DNA of 43,043 nucleotides from IMCC26077 sp044344975 (lineage in GTDB: Bacteria; Actinomycetota; Actinomycetes; Nanopelagicales; Nanopelagicaceae), in assembly GCA_044344975.1 (NCBI GenBank), contig JBIJBY010000002.1:1-43043 (forward strand), written 5' to 3'. Shown here piece by piece: positions 24,796 to 32,186 of the stretch. A program made the translations under genes and the position numbers. Below the pieces are notes generated by a model. It saw nothing but the letters and a program-made list of their open reading frames with translations, had not been told where the DNA came from and did no database searches. Each line of letters starts with the position of its first letter. Position 1 is the first letter of the stretch.

Positions 24796-26067
24796 ATGAA
24801 GCCAACTGGTCGCATCGCAACTTTGATGATGCACACCTCTCCGCTCGATCAAGCGGGAGTTCGTGATGCAGGTGGAATGAATATTTATGTCGTAGAAACA
24901 GCAAAGCGGATTGCAAAATCAGGAGTAGCTGTTGATATTTTTACTCGGGCAACATCCGGCGCGCTTCCTCCAGTGGTGGAGATTGCTCCAGGCGTCGAGG
25001 TGCATCACATAACTGCCGGCCCCTATGAGGGATTGACGAAAGAAGATCTTCCATCTCAGATGTGCACGATGGCTTCTGAGTTATTAAGAGTCGAAGCAAA
25101 TCGTCCTCGAGGTTATTACGATTTAATACACTCGCACTATTGGATTTCAGGTCAAGTGGGACTACTAGCAGCGCAACGATGGAACGTGCCACTTGTGCAC
25201 ACGATGCACACCATGGCAAAGGTAAAGAACCGATCTCTAGCCGATCACGATAAGCCAGAGCCAGTTGCACGCTCGATCGGAGAAGAACAGATTGTTGCAG
25301 GCGCACAGGCACTTATTGCCAATACCGATGCAGAAGCGGCCAACTTGGTCAGTCTCTACGATGCATGCCCTGATCGTGTTCACGTTGTTGCGCCCGGAGT
25401 TGATTTAGTGCACTTCTCCCCAGGAGGCGGGCGACGTGAGGCACGTGTACAACTTGGATTATCGAGAGAGAATCTCATCCTTGCTTTTGTTGGGCGAGTA
25501 CAACCACATAAAGGGCCAGATGTGTTGATTGCTGCTGCTGGTGAGATGGTCAAACACGACCCAGTTTTAAAAAGTAAGTTAGAAGTCCTTATTATCGGAG
25601 GGGTCTCCGGTGGTGATGGTGATGAGATTAATCGCCTTCGCACCCTTGCAAAATTCCTAGGCATAGAAGAGCGCGTAAAGTTTATTCCCCCTGCATCACG
25701 TGAAGAGTTGCCACATTGGTATCGAGCTGCCGACTTAGTATGCGTACCTAGCTATAGCGAATCATTTGGGTTGGTTGCGCTGGAAGCCCAAGCTTGTGGC
25801 ACTCCAGTAGTAGCAGCTGCGGTCGGTGGCCTTCGTACTGCGGTGGCTGATGGATTCTCGGGCTCCCTTGTCGATGGGCATGACCCACGCTCCTGGGCAT
25901 CAGTACTTACTCGATTACTACATGAACCCCAGCGGCGAATTTCTTTATCAATGGGCGCACTCGAACATGCACGACGATTTGGTTGGGAAGCTACCGCGCG
26001 CGGAACTATCGATATCTACGACCAGTTGCTAGCGCAACCTCGCGCAGCGATTCGCTCTCTCGCGTAG
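24796..26067 (+). CDS. mshA: D-inositol-3-phosphate glycosyltransferase (mycothiol synthesis)
   Basis: A 423-residue GT4 glycosyltransferase transferring GlcNAc from UDP-GlcNAc to inositol-3-phosphate, the first step of mycothiol synthesis. The N-terminal GT-B domain has RDAGGMNIYVVETAKRI and LIHSHYWISGQVGLLA; the C-terminal domain has FVGRVQPHKGPDVLI and the donor-binding SYSESFGLVALEAQACGTPVVAA with the EX7E pattern. ATG 24796 is preferred over TTG 24766 because MKPTGRIATLMMHTSP leads directly to the first strand. The presence of mshA implies mycothiol as the low-molecular-weight thiol. Confidence 0.95.
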   Translation: MKPTGRIATLMMHTSPLDQAGVRDAGGMNIYVVETAKRIAKSGVAVDIFTRATSGALPPVVEIAPGVEVHHITAGPYEGLTKEDLPSQMCTMASELLRVEANRPRGYYDLIHSHYWISGQVGLLAAQRWNVPLVHTMHTMAKVKNRSLADHDKPEPVARSIGEEQIVAGAQALIANTDAEAANLVSLYDACPDRVHVVAPGVDLVHFSPGGGRREARVQLGLSRENLILAFVGRVQPHKGPDVLIAAAGEMVKHDPVLKSKLEVLIIGGVSGGDGDEINRLRTLAKFLGIEERVKFIPPASREELPHWYRAADLVCVPSYSESFGLVALEAQACGTPVVAAAVGGLRTAVADGFSGSLVDGHDPRSWASVLTRLLHEPQRRISLSMGALEHARRFGWEATARGTIDIYDQLLAQPRAAIRSLA

Positions 26068-26079
26068 TAAAAGAGGAAG

Positions 26080-26559
26080 ATGAAAGAACAACTTCTTGTG
26101 ATTCAAGAAGCTCTAACTGAATCAAATATTAAATATGACGAGCTAGATAAGAGCTCCTTGCTTGTCACTGTGCCAGGTGAAAAAAAGTTATACACCAATG
26201 TCTTGTTTAAAGTAAGTGACAAAACTTTGAGCGTCAATGCGTTCGTTATCCGACGGCCCGATCAAAATACCGAGAAAGTCTATGAATGGCTACTTCGCCA
26301 TAACGCGAATATGTATTTGCTCTCATACGCAACAAATGAACTTGGCGATATTTATTTAGTGGGTCGTTTGCCAATCGAACTTGTGACAAAAGTTGAAGTG
26401 GATCGAATTCTTGGAGCGATTCACGAATACTGTGATTCATCTTTTAACATTCTTTTGGAACTTGGCTTTGCCGATGCGATTCGACGAGAATGGGCTTGGC
26501 GCATCAGTCGAGGCGAATCACTTGCGAATCTTGAGGCCTTTAAGCACCTACAAAGTTGA
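26080..26559 (+). CDS. YbjN domain-containing protein
   Basis: A 159-residue protein with the type III secretion-chaperone-like YbjN fold. The KKLYTNVLFKVSDKTLSVNAFVIRRPDQN segment and the LLRHNANMYLLSYATNELGDIYLVGRLP core match the actinobacterial form that stands between mshA and gpm (as Rv0487 does in mycobacteria). A strong GAGGAAG precedes the ATG. It is cytosolic and its function is unknown; the fixed position suggests a chaperone-like or regulatory role near mycothiol or glycolysis genes, which is inference. Confidence 0.88.
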   Translation: MKEQLLVIQEALTESNIKYDELDKSSLLVTVPGEKKLYTNVLFKVSDKTLSVNAFVIRRPDQNTEKVYEWLLRHNANMYLLSYATNELGDIYLVGRLPIELVTKVEVDRILGAIHEYCDSSFNILLELGFADAIRREWAWRISRGESLANLEAFKHLQS

Positions 26560-26591
26560 TGTTTGCCCAACTCCAGGGCAGGATTATCGAT

Positions 26592-27338
26592 ATGAGCTAC
26601 AAGTTAATCCTCTTGCGCCATGGCGAGAGCCAGTGGAACGAGATGAATCTATTCACAGGCTGGGTTGATGTCTCACTCAGCGCAAAAGGACTTGAAGAAG
26701 CCAAGCGGGCTGGCGAGCTCTTCAGATCGCGGAACGTATTGCCTGAAATTCTGCACACATCACTACTAAAGCGGGCCATAAATACCGCCGAGATTGCGCT
26801 CAATGAATGTGAGAGACATTGGGTTCCAGTACGGAGATCTTGGCGCTTGAACGAGCGACACTATGGCGCGCTTCAAGGAAAGAATAAAGCAGAAACGCTC
26901 GCACTTTATGGTGAGGAGCAATTCAAATTATGGCGACGCTCTTTTGATGTGCCGCCCCCTCCAATAGACGATTCCAGTGAGTTCTCTCAGGCAAAAGATG
27001 TTCGCTATCAAGATATGGAAGTTCAGGTACCTCGGACAGAGTGCTTGCTCGATGTGATAAATCGTATGATTCCATATTGGAATGAATCGATAATTCCAGA
27101 TTTGAAAAGCGGAAAGTGCGTTCTTGTTACGGCGCATGGCAATTCACTACGAGCACTAGTCAAGCATCTCGATCAGATAAGTGATGATGATATTGCAGGA
27201 TTAAATATTCCAACTGGAATACCTTTGTTGTACGAGCTAGACGAGAATTTTGCGCCGGTAAAAAAAGGTGGCGAATATTTAGATCCTGAAGCCGCACGTG
27301 TTGCCGCTGAGGCAGTTGCAAATCAAGGCAAGAAGTAA
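26592..27338 (+). CDS. gpmA: 2,3-bisphosphoglycerate-dependent phosphoglycerate mutase
   Basis: A 248-residue glycolytic enzyme interconverting 3- and 2-phosphoglycerate. MSYKLILLRHGESQWN places the phospho-acceptor His at residue 10. NLFTGWVDVSLSAKG, LNERHYGALQGKNK and VTAHGNSLRALVKHL supply the rest of the active site. The open frame extends upstream to 26556, but ATG 26592 is the proper N-terminus, with GGCAGGA (26577-26583) 8 nt before it. It converges with phoU, a single nucleotide separating the stops. Confidence 0.96.
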   Translation: MSYKLILLRHGESQWNEMNLFTGWVDVSLSAKGLEEAKRAGELFRSRNVLPEILHTSLLKRAINTAEIALNECERHWVPVRRSWRLNERHYGALQGKNKAETLALYGEEQFKLWRRSFDVPPPPIDDSSEFSQAKDVRYQDMEVQVPRTECLLDVINRMIPYWNESIIPDLKSGKCVLVTAHGNSLRALVKHLDQISDDDIAGLNIPTGIPLLYELDENFAPVKKGGEYLDPEAARVAAEAVANQGKK

Positions 27339-27339
27339 G

Positions 27340-27993
27340 TTACTTCTGCTCCGAGTAATACTCTCCAGTTACTAAGAAATAAACTCGTCGTGCAATCGAA
27401 ACAGCATGATCTGCAAAGCGCTCGTAGTAACGCCCAATCAAAGTCATATCAATAGCAGTTTCAATTCCATGCGACCATTTTTCGTCAAGGAGCGTTGCGA
27501 AAAGCTTACGATGGAGAATATCCATCTCATCATCATCTTTCTCAAGCATTTTTGCCGCTTCGGTATCGCGAGATGCAATTAAGTCAATCGCTTTACCTAC
27601 TATCTTGCTAGCTACTCGACCCATTTCTTGAACAGTGAGTAAGAGTTCAGGTGGAACAGCGGTCGCTGGATAGCGCATGCGAGCAAGCTTGGCGATGTGA
27701 TGGGCCATGTCACCCATTCGTTCAAGATCTGCGCTCATTCGGAGCGAAGTGACTAGGGCACGAAGATCATTCGCTACGGGTTGTTGGCGAGCCATCAGAT
27801 CAATTGTTCTGGCATCTAGAAGATGTTGTGCATCATCCACTTGGTCGTCGTCAGCTATGACTTTCTCTGCAAGAGCCAGGTCTGCTGTCAAAAGCGCATG
27901 AGTTGCAGAATCGAGTGCAGCCTGAGTGAGCTTGCCCAACGAGATTAACGAGTGGTTAATTTCATCAAGTTCCTCATGAAAGAGATCGCGCAC
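27340..27993 (-). CDS. phoU: Phosphate-specific transport system accessory protein PhoU
   Basis: A 217-residue protein with two PhoU three-helix bundles. Each has the metal-binding E/D-R-x-G/A-D-x-A-x-x-I motif: ERMGDMAHHIAK in the first and ERFADHAVSIARR in the second. PhoU restrains the phosphate sensor kinase and the Pst transporter when phosphate is plentiful. GTG 27993 (MRDLFHEELDEINHSL) is chosen over the upstream 28044 start because TATGCT lies exactly 6 nt before it and homologues begin at this residue. It is divergent from senX3-regX3 with a PHO-box-like repeat between them. No pst genes are in the window. Confidence 0.93.
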   Translation of the reverse strand: MRDLFHEELDEINHSLISLGKLTQAALDSATHALLTADLALAEKVIADDDQVDDAQHLLDARTIDLMARQQPVANDLRALVTSLRMSADLERMGDMAHHIAKLARMRYPATAVPPELLLTVQEMGRVASKIVGKAIDLIASRDTEAAKMLEKDDDEMDILHRKLFATLLDEKWSHGIETAIDMTLIGRYYERFADHAVSIARRVYFLVTGEYYSEQK

Positions 27994-27999
27994 GAGAAG

Positions 28000-28005
28000 A
28001 GCATA
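28000..28005 (-). promoter_or_regulatory. phoU: Leaderless -10 element for phoU
   Basis: Minus-strand TATGCT, 6 nt (CTTCTC), then GTG 27993. It fixes the phoU start. The PHO-box-like repeats lie about 33 nt further upstream, a plausible activator position. Confidence 0.55.
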
Positions 28006-28037
28006 CTTTGAAGGGTTCCCAGAACAGATGAGGTACA

Positions 28038-28064
28038 TGAACAAAAGTTGAACAAGTTCTTAAC
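28038..28064. promoter_or_regulatory. PHO-box-like direct repeats (candidate RegX3 binding site)
   Basis: TGAAC at 28038, TGAAC at 28049 and TTAAC at 28060 recur with an exact 11-nt period. On the minus strand these read GTTCA, GTTCA, GTTAA, the core of the actinobacterial PHO box (11-nt direct repeats of GTTCA-type units bound by PhoP/RegX3). The site lies between the divergent phoU and senX3 promoters, where autoregulation by RegX3 would be expected. Confidence 0.55.
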
Positions 28065-28120
28065 TTCCCGAATTGAGGCATTTTTTTTGCCAGTTGTTGG
28101 TGCCAAGCCCTCACCCCTTC

Positions 28121-28126
28121 TACGAT
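28121..28126 (+). promoter_or_regulatory. senX3: Leaderless -10 element for senX3
   Basis: TACGAT followed by 6 nt and ATG 28133. There is no Shine-Dalgarno. The longer open frame from 28073 would begin upstream of this promoter, so 28133 is taken as the start. Confidence 0.55.
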
Positions 28127-28132
28127 GGACCT

Positions 28133-29209
28133 ATGGCTCGACCTTGGCTCAAGTCCGCGCGCGAGGCTCAACATTCCTATGTGGCTCCGGAGTTATTAGC
28201 AGTTCTTGAGAACTTAGACTCGATTTCGATCTTATTCTCAGGGGCAGAGGGCATTATCCATTCGTCAAACGAGGCCAGCCAGATAGGAATCGTCAGGAAC
28301 GGGCGCGTGGTTAGCGAGGAACTTCTAGCGCTAATTCGGGTAGTACGTCGAACAGGTCAGGCTCAGGAGGGACACATAGAGCTTCCTACCACTGGAATCT
28401 CAGAGAAAGTATCTAATCTCCGCGTTCGAGTTGTTCCACTTAATGATCGTGGCATGATTTTGCTATTGATTGATGATGTAAGTGAAGCCGAACGCGTTGA
28501 TGCTGTCCGTCGAGATTTCGTGGCAAATATCTCACATGAACTAAAGACCCCAATCGGAGCACTTTCGCTTTTGAGTGAAGCAGTAGCAGCATCGAGCGAT
28601 GATCCAGAGATGGTGAGACACTTTGCCAGCAAGATGTCTGTAACTGCCAAACGTCTGACTGAATTAGTTCAACAGATCATCACACTTTCCAAATTACAAG
28701 ATACAAACCCACTTCGCGAGTTTGAACTGGTCGATATTGGTGATTTAGTTAGTGAAGCGATCACTCAAGCCCAAACTAACGCTGAGTCGCGACAGATACT
28801 TTTAACCGCCGAAATCTCAAGTGATGTAAAACTTTTTGGTGATCGCGAGCAGCTAGTTATGGCTTTCCATAATTTAATTGAGAATGCCATAAATTACAGT
28901 CCAGAGAAAACCAAAGTTAGCGTCTCAGTAATTTCAGATGCTAAGTCAGTTTCGGTAATAGTTAAAGATCAAGGGATTGGGATTCCCGAGGTTGACCTTG
29001 AACGAATTTTTGAGAGATTTTATCGAGTGGATCCTGCTCGCTCGAGAGAGACTGGGGGAACCGGGTTAGGGCTCTCAATCGTTAAACATGTTGCCTCAAT
29101 TCATGGGGGCGAGGTCACTGTGTGGAGCAAGCCAAATGAAGGAAGTAGTTTCACCATGAAATTTCCACGGTCTTTAATCTCTCAAACAGAACAGGGCGCA
29201 CTCCAATGA
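28133..29209 (+). CDS. senX3: Sensor histidine kinase SenX3/PhoR-type, lacking TM segments
   Basis: A 358-residue kinase of the phosphate-starvation two-component system. A PAS-like region covers about 20-115, the H-box FVANISHELKTPIGA has phospho-His 135, the N-box HNLIENAINYSP is near 246-257, G1 DQGIGIP is at 279-285, F-box RIFERFYR at 291-298 and G2 GGTGLGLSIVKH at 308-319. Mycobacterial SenX3 and Streptomyces PhoR have N-terminal TM helices; here none is visible and the upstream frame is closed by a TAA at 28061, so the kinase seems soluble. It overlaps regX3 by 4 nt (ATGA). Confidence 0.9.
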   Translation: MARPWLKSAREAQHSYVAPELLAVLENLDSISILFSGAEGIIHSSNEASQIGIVRNGRVVSEELLALIRVVRRTGQAQEGHIELPTTGISEKVSNLRVRVVPLNDRGMILLLIDDVSEAERVDAVRRDFVANISHELKTPIGALSLLSEAVAASSDDPEMVRHFASKMSVTAKRLTELVQQIITLSKLQDTNPLREFELVDIGDLVSEAITQAQTNAESRQILLTAEISSDVKLFGDREQLVMAFHNLIENAINYSPEKTKVSVSVISDAKSVSVIVKDQGIGIPEVDLERIFERFYRVDPARSRETGGTGLGLSIVKHVASIHGGEVTVWSKPNEGSSFTMKFPRSLISQTEQGALQ

Positions 29210-29883
29210 CGAAGATTCTCGTGGTAGAAGATGAAGATTCATTCTCTGATGCGCTCTCATTTTTACTTGGCAAAGAGGGTTTTGAGGTAAGCGTTGCCGC
29301 CGATGGAGTAAAAGCGCTTGAGATATTTGATCGAGAAGGCGCCGACCTCGTTTTACTCGATTTAATGTTGCCTGGTTTAAGCGGCACTGAAGTTTGTCGA
29401 CAACTAAGAATGAAGAGCTCTGTACCTATTATTATGTTGACAGCGAAAGATACCGAGGTAGATAAAGTGGTTGGCCTCGAACTCGGCGCTGATGATTACG
29501 TGACAAAGCCTTATTCTTCGCGCGAGCTAATCGCCAGAATTCGCGCGGTAATGCGCAGGCAGCAAGAACCAGAGCAATCTTCTGGTTTGCTGACAGTTGG
29601 GCCAGTGCGAATGGATATCGAACGCCACATAGTTACGGTCAATAACATTCAAGTCGCCTTACCTCTGAAAGAGTTCGAGCTCCTTGAGTTCTTGATGCGC
29701 AATTCAGGGCGAGTGCTCACGAGAACTCAATTGATTGATCGAGTTTGGGGCAGCGATTATGTCGGTGACACCAAGACGCTGGATGTTCACATCAAGAGAT
29801 TACGTTCAAAAATTGAAAAGGATCCAGCAAATCCAGAGTGCATTCTGACTGTACGCGGACTTGGCTACAAGTTCTCTAATTAG
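29206..29883 (+). CDS. regX3: Response regulator RegX3/PhoP-type, OmpR family
   Basis: A 225-residue regulator. The receiver domain has acidic residues E8-D9-E10, the phosphorylated Asp52 in LLDLMLPGLSG, Thr79 and Lys101. The winged-helix OmpR domain (about 128-223) has LPLKEFELLEFLMRN and the recognition-helix region DTKTLDVHIKRLRSKIE. It is translationally coupled to senX3 and converges with the lipoprotein gene, the two 3' ends overlapping by 8 nt. Its likely targets include phoU and its own promoter through the repeats at 28038-28064. Confidence 0.94.
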   Translation: MTKILVVEDEDSFSDALSFLLGKEGFEVSVAADGVKALEIFDREGADLVLLDLMLPGLSGTEVCRQLRMKSSVPIIMLTAKDTEVDKVVGLELGADDYVTKPYSSRELIARIRAVMRRQQEPEQSSGLLTVGPVRMDIERHIVTVNNIQVALPLKEFELLEFLMRNSGRVLTRTQLIDRVWGSDYVGDTKTLDVHIKRLRSKIEKDPANPECILTVRGLGYKFSN

Positions 29884-30367
29884 CAGGGATTAAATCTGGG
29901 CCCACGTCTGCGAACTCACCAGCGCGATCACGCACAAGAACTTCAAGAGTCTCTGAGCCCGAACGGTTGAACGCAACCTGCATGGTGACGTGTTTTCCTG
30001 CCTGCACATTCAAGTTAGGGATTATTGCTAGTGCATTTGCTGTTTCGCCAGCAAAGATCAGTGGAGTATTCGGTGCTAGCAAGGGCGCGATAGGTGTGAT
30101 GCTTGCTGGAATATTGTTGACAGAGATAGCAGATAGCCGTTCAGCATCAGTTCCATTGTTAATCATCGTTCCCACGAGCACAGCGCTACCGTCACTTTGC
30201 GCTACCAAAAGAATATGTACGAGTTTGATATCGCCAACGTTCTTCTCAACTCCATCAGTAACTTGCTTGATAAGTCGAGTTGGTGCATTTGGGCCAGCTC
30301 CACAACCTGTTACTAAGAGCAACATTGCGATGAGAACTGTGAGACGCGCACTGAACCTTCTTTGCAT
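29876..30367 (-). CDS. Putative lipoprotein
   Basis: A 163-residue protein with a lipobox: basic start MQRRFSARLT, hydrophobic core, then LLLVTGC with Cys at about 22, so it should be anchored to the outer face of the membrane. The rest is a beta-rich domain of small hydrophobic strands, of the kind found in lipoproteins between the phosphate regulator and carD in other actinobacteria. ATG 30367 is preferred to the frame's upstream start because GGGGAG lies about 10 nt before it and the signal peptide then begins correctly. A TTGACA (minus strand, 30407-30412) may be its -35. Function unknown. Confidence 0.75.
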   Translation of the reverse strand: MQRRFSARLTVLIAMLLLVTGCGAGPNAPTRLIKQVTDGVEKNVGDIKLVHILLVAQSDGSAVLVGTMINNGTDAERLSAISVNNIPASITPIAPLLAPNTPLIFAGETANALAIIPNLNVQAGKHVTMQVAFNRSGSETLEVLVRDRAGEFADVGPDLIPAN

Positions 30368-30445
30368 GGCAGTAATTCTCCCCGGGAAAAGTGAAAAAAG
30401 CGAATTTGTCAACTGGAATTCTTATGCAGTTCTTGGGAAAATATA

Positions 30446-30473
30446 CCGAGAAATCGCGGATTTTTTCTCTCGG
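30446..30473. repeat. Inverted repeat upstream of carD
   Basis: CCGAGA (30446-30451) and TCTCGG (30468-30473) form a 6-bp dyad with a 16-nt spacer. The right arm ends 10 nt before the carD -10 TAGAAT, so the element spans the -35 position and could be an operator. The arms are short and could arise by chance. Confidence 0.3.
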
Positions 30474-30483
30474 AATTGGCTGG

Positions 30484-30489
30484 TAGAAT
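30484..30489 (+). promoter_or_regulatory. carD: Candidate -10 element for carD
   Basis: TAGAAT, with a predicted start of transcription near 30496 and a leader of about 45 nt before ATG 30541. The leader includes GAGAGGCGGA as a possible ribosome binding site. The in-frame ATG at 30490 directly abuts this hexamer and would be untranscribed. Confidence 0.45.
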
Positions 30490-30540
30490 ATGAATCCAAT
30501 CATTCGTACAGCCACCCATGAGAGGCGGATGAAGCTCACT

Positions 30541-31023
30541 ATGTCATTTAAAGTCGGCGAAACAGTCGTTTACCCCCACCACGGTGCAGCGTTAATCGAA
30601 GCAATTGAAACTCGCATCATCAAGGGTGAGGAGAAGACCTACCTCGTACTTAAGGTCACACAAGGTGATCTCACCGTTCGAGTGCCGGCCGATAACGTAG
30701 ATCTTGTGGGTGTCCGCGATGTCGTCGATAGCGCTGGACTAGACCGAGTCTTTGGCGTCCTTCGCCAGCCATACACCGAAGAGCCAACTAACTGGTCTCG
30801 TCGATACAAGGCCAATCTTGAGAAGCTCGCATCGGGTGACGTCATTAAAGTTGCCGAAGTTGTCCGTGATCTTTATCGCCGCGACCTTGATCGTGGTTTG
30901 TCAGCTGGCGAGAAGCGAATGTTGGCAAAAGCCCGACAGATTTTGATTAGCGAACTTGCGCTCGCCGAGAAGACTGATGAAGTTAAGGCAGAAGGCATTC
31001 TCGACGAGGTGCTCGCCTCCTAA
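30541..31023 (+). CDS. carD: RNA polymerase-binding transcription factor CarD
   Basis: A 160-residue global regulator that binds the RNA polymerase beta lobe and stabilises open complexes, particularly at rRNA promoters. MSFKVGETVVYPHHGAALIEAIE opens the Tudor-like RNAP-interaction domain. The helical C-terminal domain has EEPTNWSRRYKANLEKL and LSAGEKRMLAKARQIL, containing the conserved Trp that intercalates at the -10 edge. ATG 30541 is chosen because mycobacterial CarD starts at this residue; the open frame to 30490 overlaps the promoter. ispD follows after 12 nt, the standard carD-ispD-ispF order. Confidence 0.95.
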   Translation: MSFKVGETVVYPHHGAALIEAIETRIIKGEEKTYLVLKVTQGDLTVRVPADNVDLVGVRDVVDSAGLDRVFGVLRQPYTEEPTNWSRRYKANLEKLASGDVIKVAEVVRDLYRRDLDRGLSAGEKRMLAKARQILISELALAEKTDEVKAEGILDEVLAS

Positions 31024-31035
31024 TTGGCTCATCAG

Positions 31036-31710
31036 ATGAGCCATTCAAAAACCGCAGTAGTCATTCCCGCAGCAGGAAGTGGCGAGCGACTTGGCCTCGG
31101 TATTCCAAAGGCTCTCGTTGAAGTTGGTGGGCGTACCCTCATTGAGCGAGCGGTAGAAAATCTTTCTACCCTTGCGGCAGAAACTGTTATTGCCGCACCT
31201 GCTGGATATGAAGAGAATTTTCGAGCAATTTTTGCACAAGCCCATCTTGCTTCGCATGTGGTTGTAATTACTGGTGGCGCAACTCGAAGTCAGAGCGTGG
31301 CAAATGCGTTGAAAGCGCTCTCACTCACCACTAGATATGTATTGATTCACGATGCCGCACGAGCTTTTGCACCAACGGAGCTTGCCGAGAGCATTCTTGC
31401 TCAATTGAACTTAGGTGAGAATGCAGTCGTGCCGGCTCTTGATGTGGTTGACACTATAAAAGTAGTAGATGAGCGCGGATATGTGATTGATACCCCGCAA
31501 CGTGACTTACTTCGTGCGGTACAAACCCCACAAGGTTTTACCTTCGAAACAATTACTGCTGCACATGCTTCTGGTGCTGACGCGACTGACGACGCGGCAC
31601 TTGTCGCTGTATTAGGAGTTCCGGTAAAGGTCGTTCCAGGAAGCCAATTAGCTCGTAAGATAACGACGCTTGATGATCTGACATGGGCACAAGAGTTGGT
31701 GGGGAAGTGA
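31036..31710 (+). CDS. ispD: 2-C-methyl-D-erythritol 4-phosphate cytidylyltransferase
   Basis: A 224-residue enzyme of the MEP pathway making CDP-methylerythritol from CTP and MEP. The nucleotide-binding start is VVIPAAGSGERLGLGIPKALVEVGG, and VLIHDAARAF and QTPQGFTFETI are further signatures. ATG 31036 (MSHSKTAV) is taken instead of the TTG at 31024. Its stop overlaps the ispF ATG by 1 nt, so both MEP enzymes are translated in tandem. Confidence 0.95.
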   Translation: MSHSKTAVVIPAAGSGERLGLGIPKALVEVGGRTLIERAVENLSTLAAETVIAAPAGYEENFRAIFAQAHLASHVVVITGGATRSQSVANALKALSLTTRYVLIHDAARAFAPTELAESILAQLNLGENAVVPALDVVDTIKVVDERGYVIDTPQRDLLRAVQTPQGFTFETITAAHASGADATDDAALVAVLGVPVKVVPGSQLARKITTLDDLTWAQELVGK

Positions 31711-32186
31711 TGAAGCATCTAACAGGAGTTGGTTTCGATGCGCATAAGTTCTCTGACACCAAACCTATGCATCTTGCAGGGTTAACTTGGCCAGAGGAAT
31801 TTGGAATTGAAGGGCACTCTGATGGTGATGTCGCGGCTCACGCAATCTGTGATGCGCTGCTATCGGCAGCACACCTTGGCGATTTGGGGTCAATCTTTGG
31901 AACGTCAGACCCGAAATGGGCAGGCGCAAGCGGCGTATCGCTCTTGAGAGAGGTATTTAATCGAGTAACGAGTGCGGGTTTTCTTATTGAAAATGTTGCG
32001 GTACAGGTAATTGGTAATCGTCCAAAAATTGCCACTCGTCGCAATGAAGGTGAAGCGGCGCTCTCCACTGCACTCGGTGGCGCACCAGTTTCGCTCAGCG
32101 CGACGACGACAGATGGGCTGGGTTTTACGGGTACCGGCGAGGGAATTGCAGCCATCGCGACAGCTCTGATTGCGCAGCAAACATGA
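31710..32186 (+). CDS. ispF: 2-C-methyl-D-erythritol 2,4-cyclodiphosphate synthase
   Basis: A 158-residue zinc enzyme cyclising CDP-ME 2-phosphate. VGFDAHKF carries the D-x-H metal ligands, GHSDGDVAAHAICDALLSAAHLGDLG is the family signature, and TTTDGLGFTGTGEGIAAIATAL ends the domain. ATG 31710 gives the canonical length; the longer frame from 31683 lies inside ispD. It has GGTGGGGAAG immediately upstream and overlaps cysS by 4 nt (ATGA). Confidence 0.96.
   Translation: MKHLTGVGFDAHKFSDTKPMHLAGLTWPEEFGIEGHSDGDVAAHAICDALLSAAHLGDLGSIFGTSDPKWAGASGVSLLREVFNRVTSAGFLIENVAVQVIGNRPKIATRRNEGEAALSTALGGAPVSLSATTTDGLGFTGTGEGIAAIATALIAQQT

Noticed and set aside
29967..30521. A 184-codon plus-strand open frame opposite the lipoprotein gene
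   Set aside because: The minus-strand frame has a proper lipobox signal peptide and ribosome binding site. The plus-strand frame has no recognisable domain and runs through the carD promoter.
30490..30540. ATG 30490 as the CarD start
   Set aside because: It abuts the -10 hexamer TAGAAT and would precede the transcription start. Known CarD proteins begin at the MSFKVGE position.
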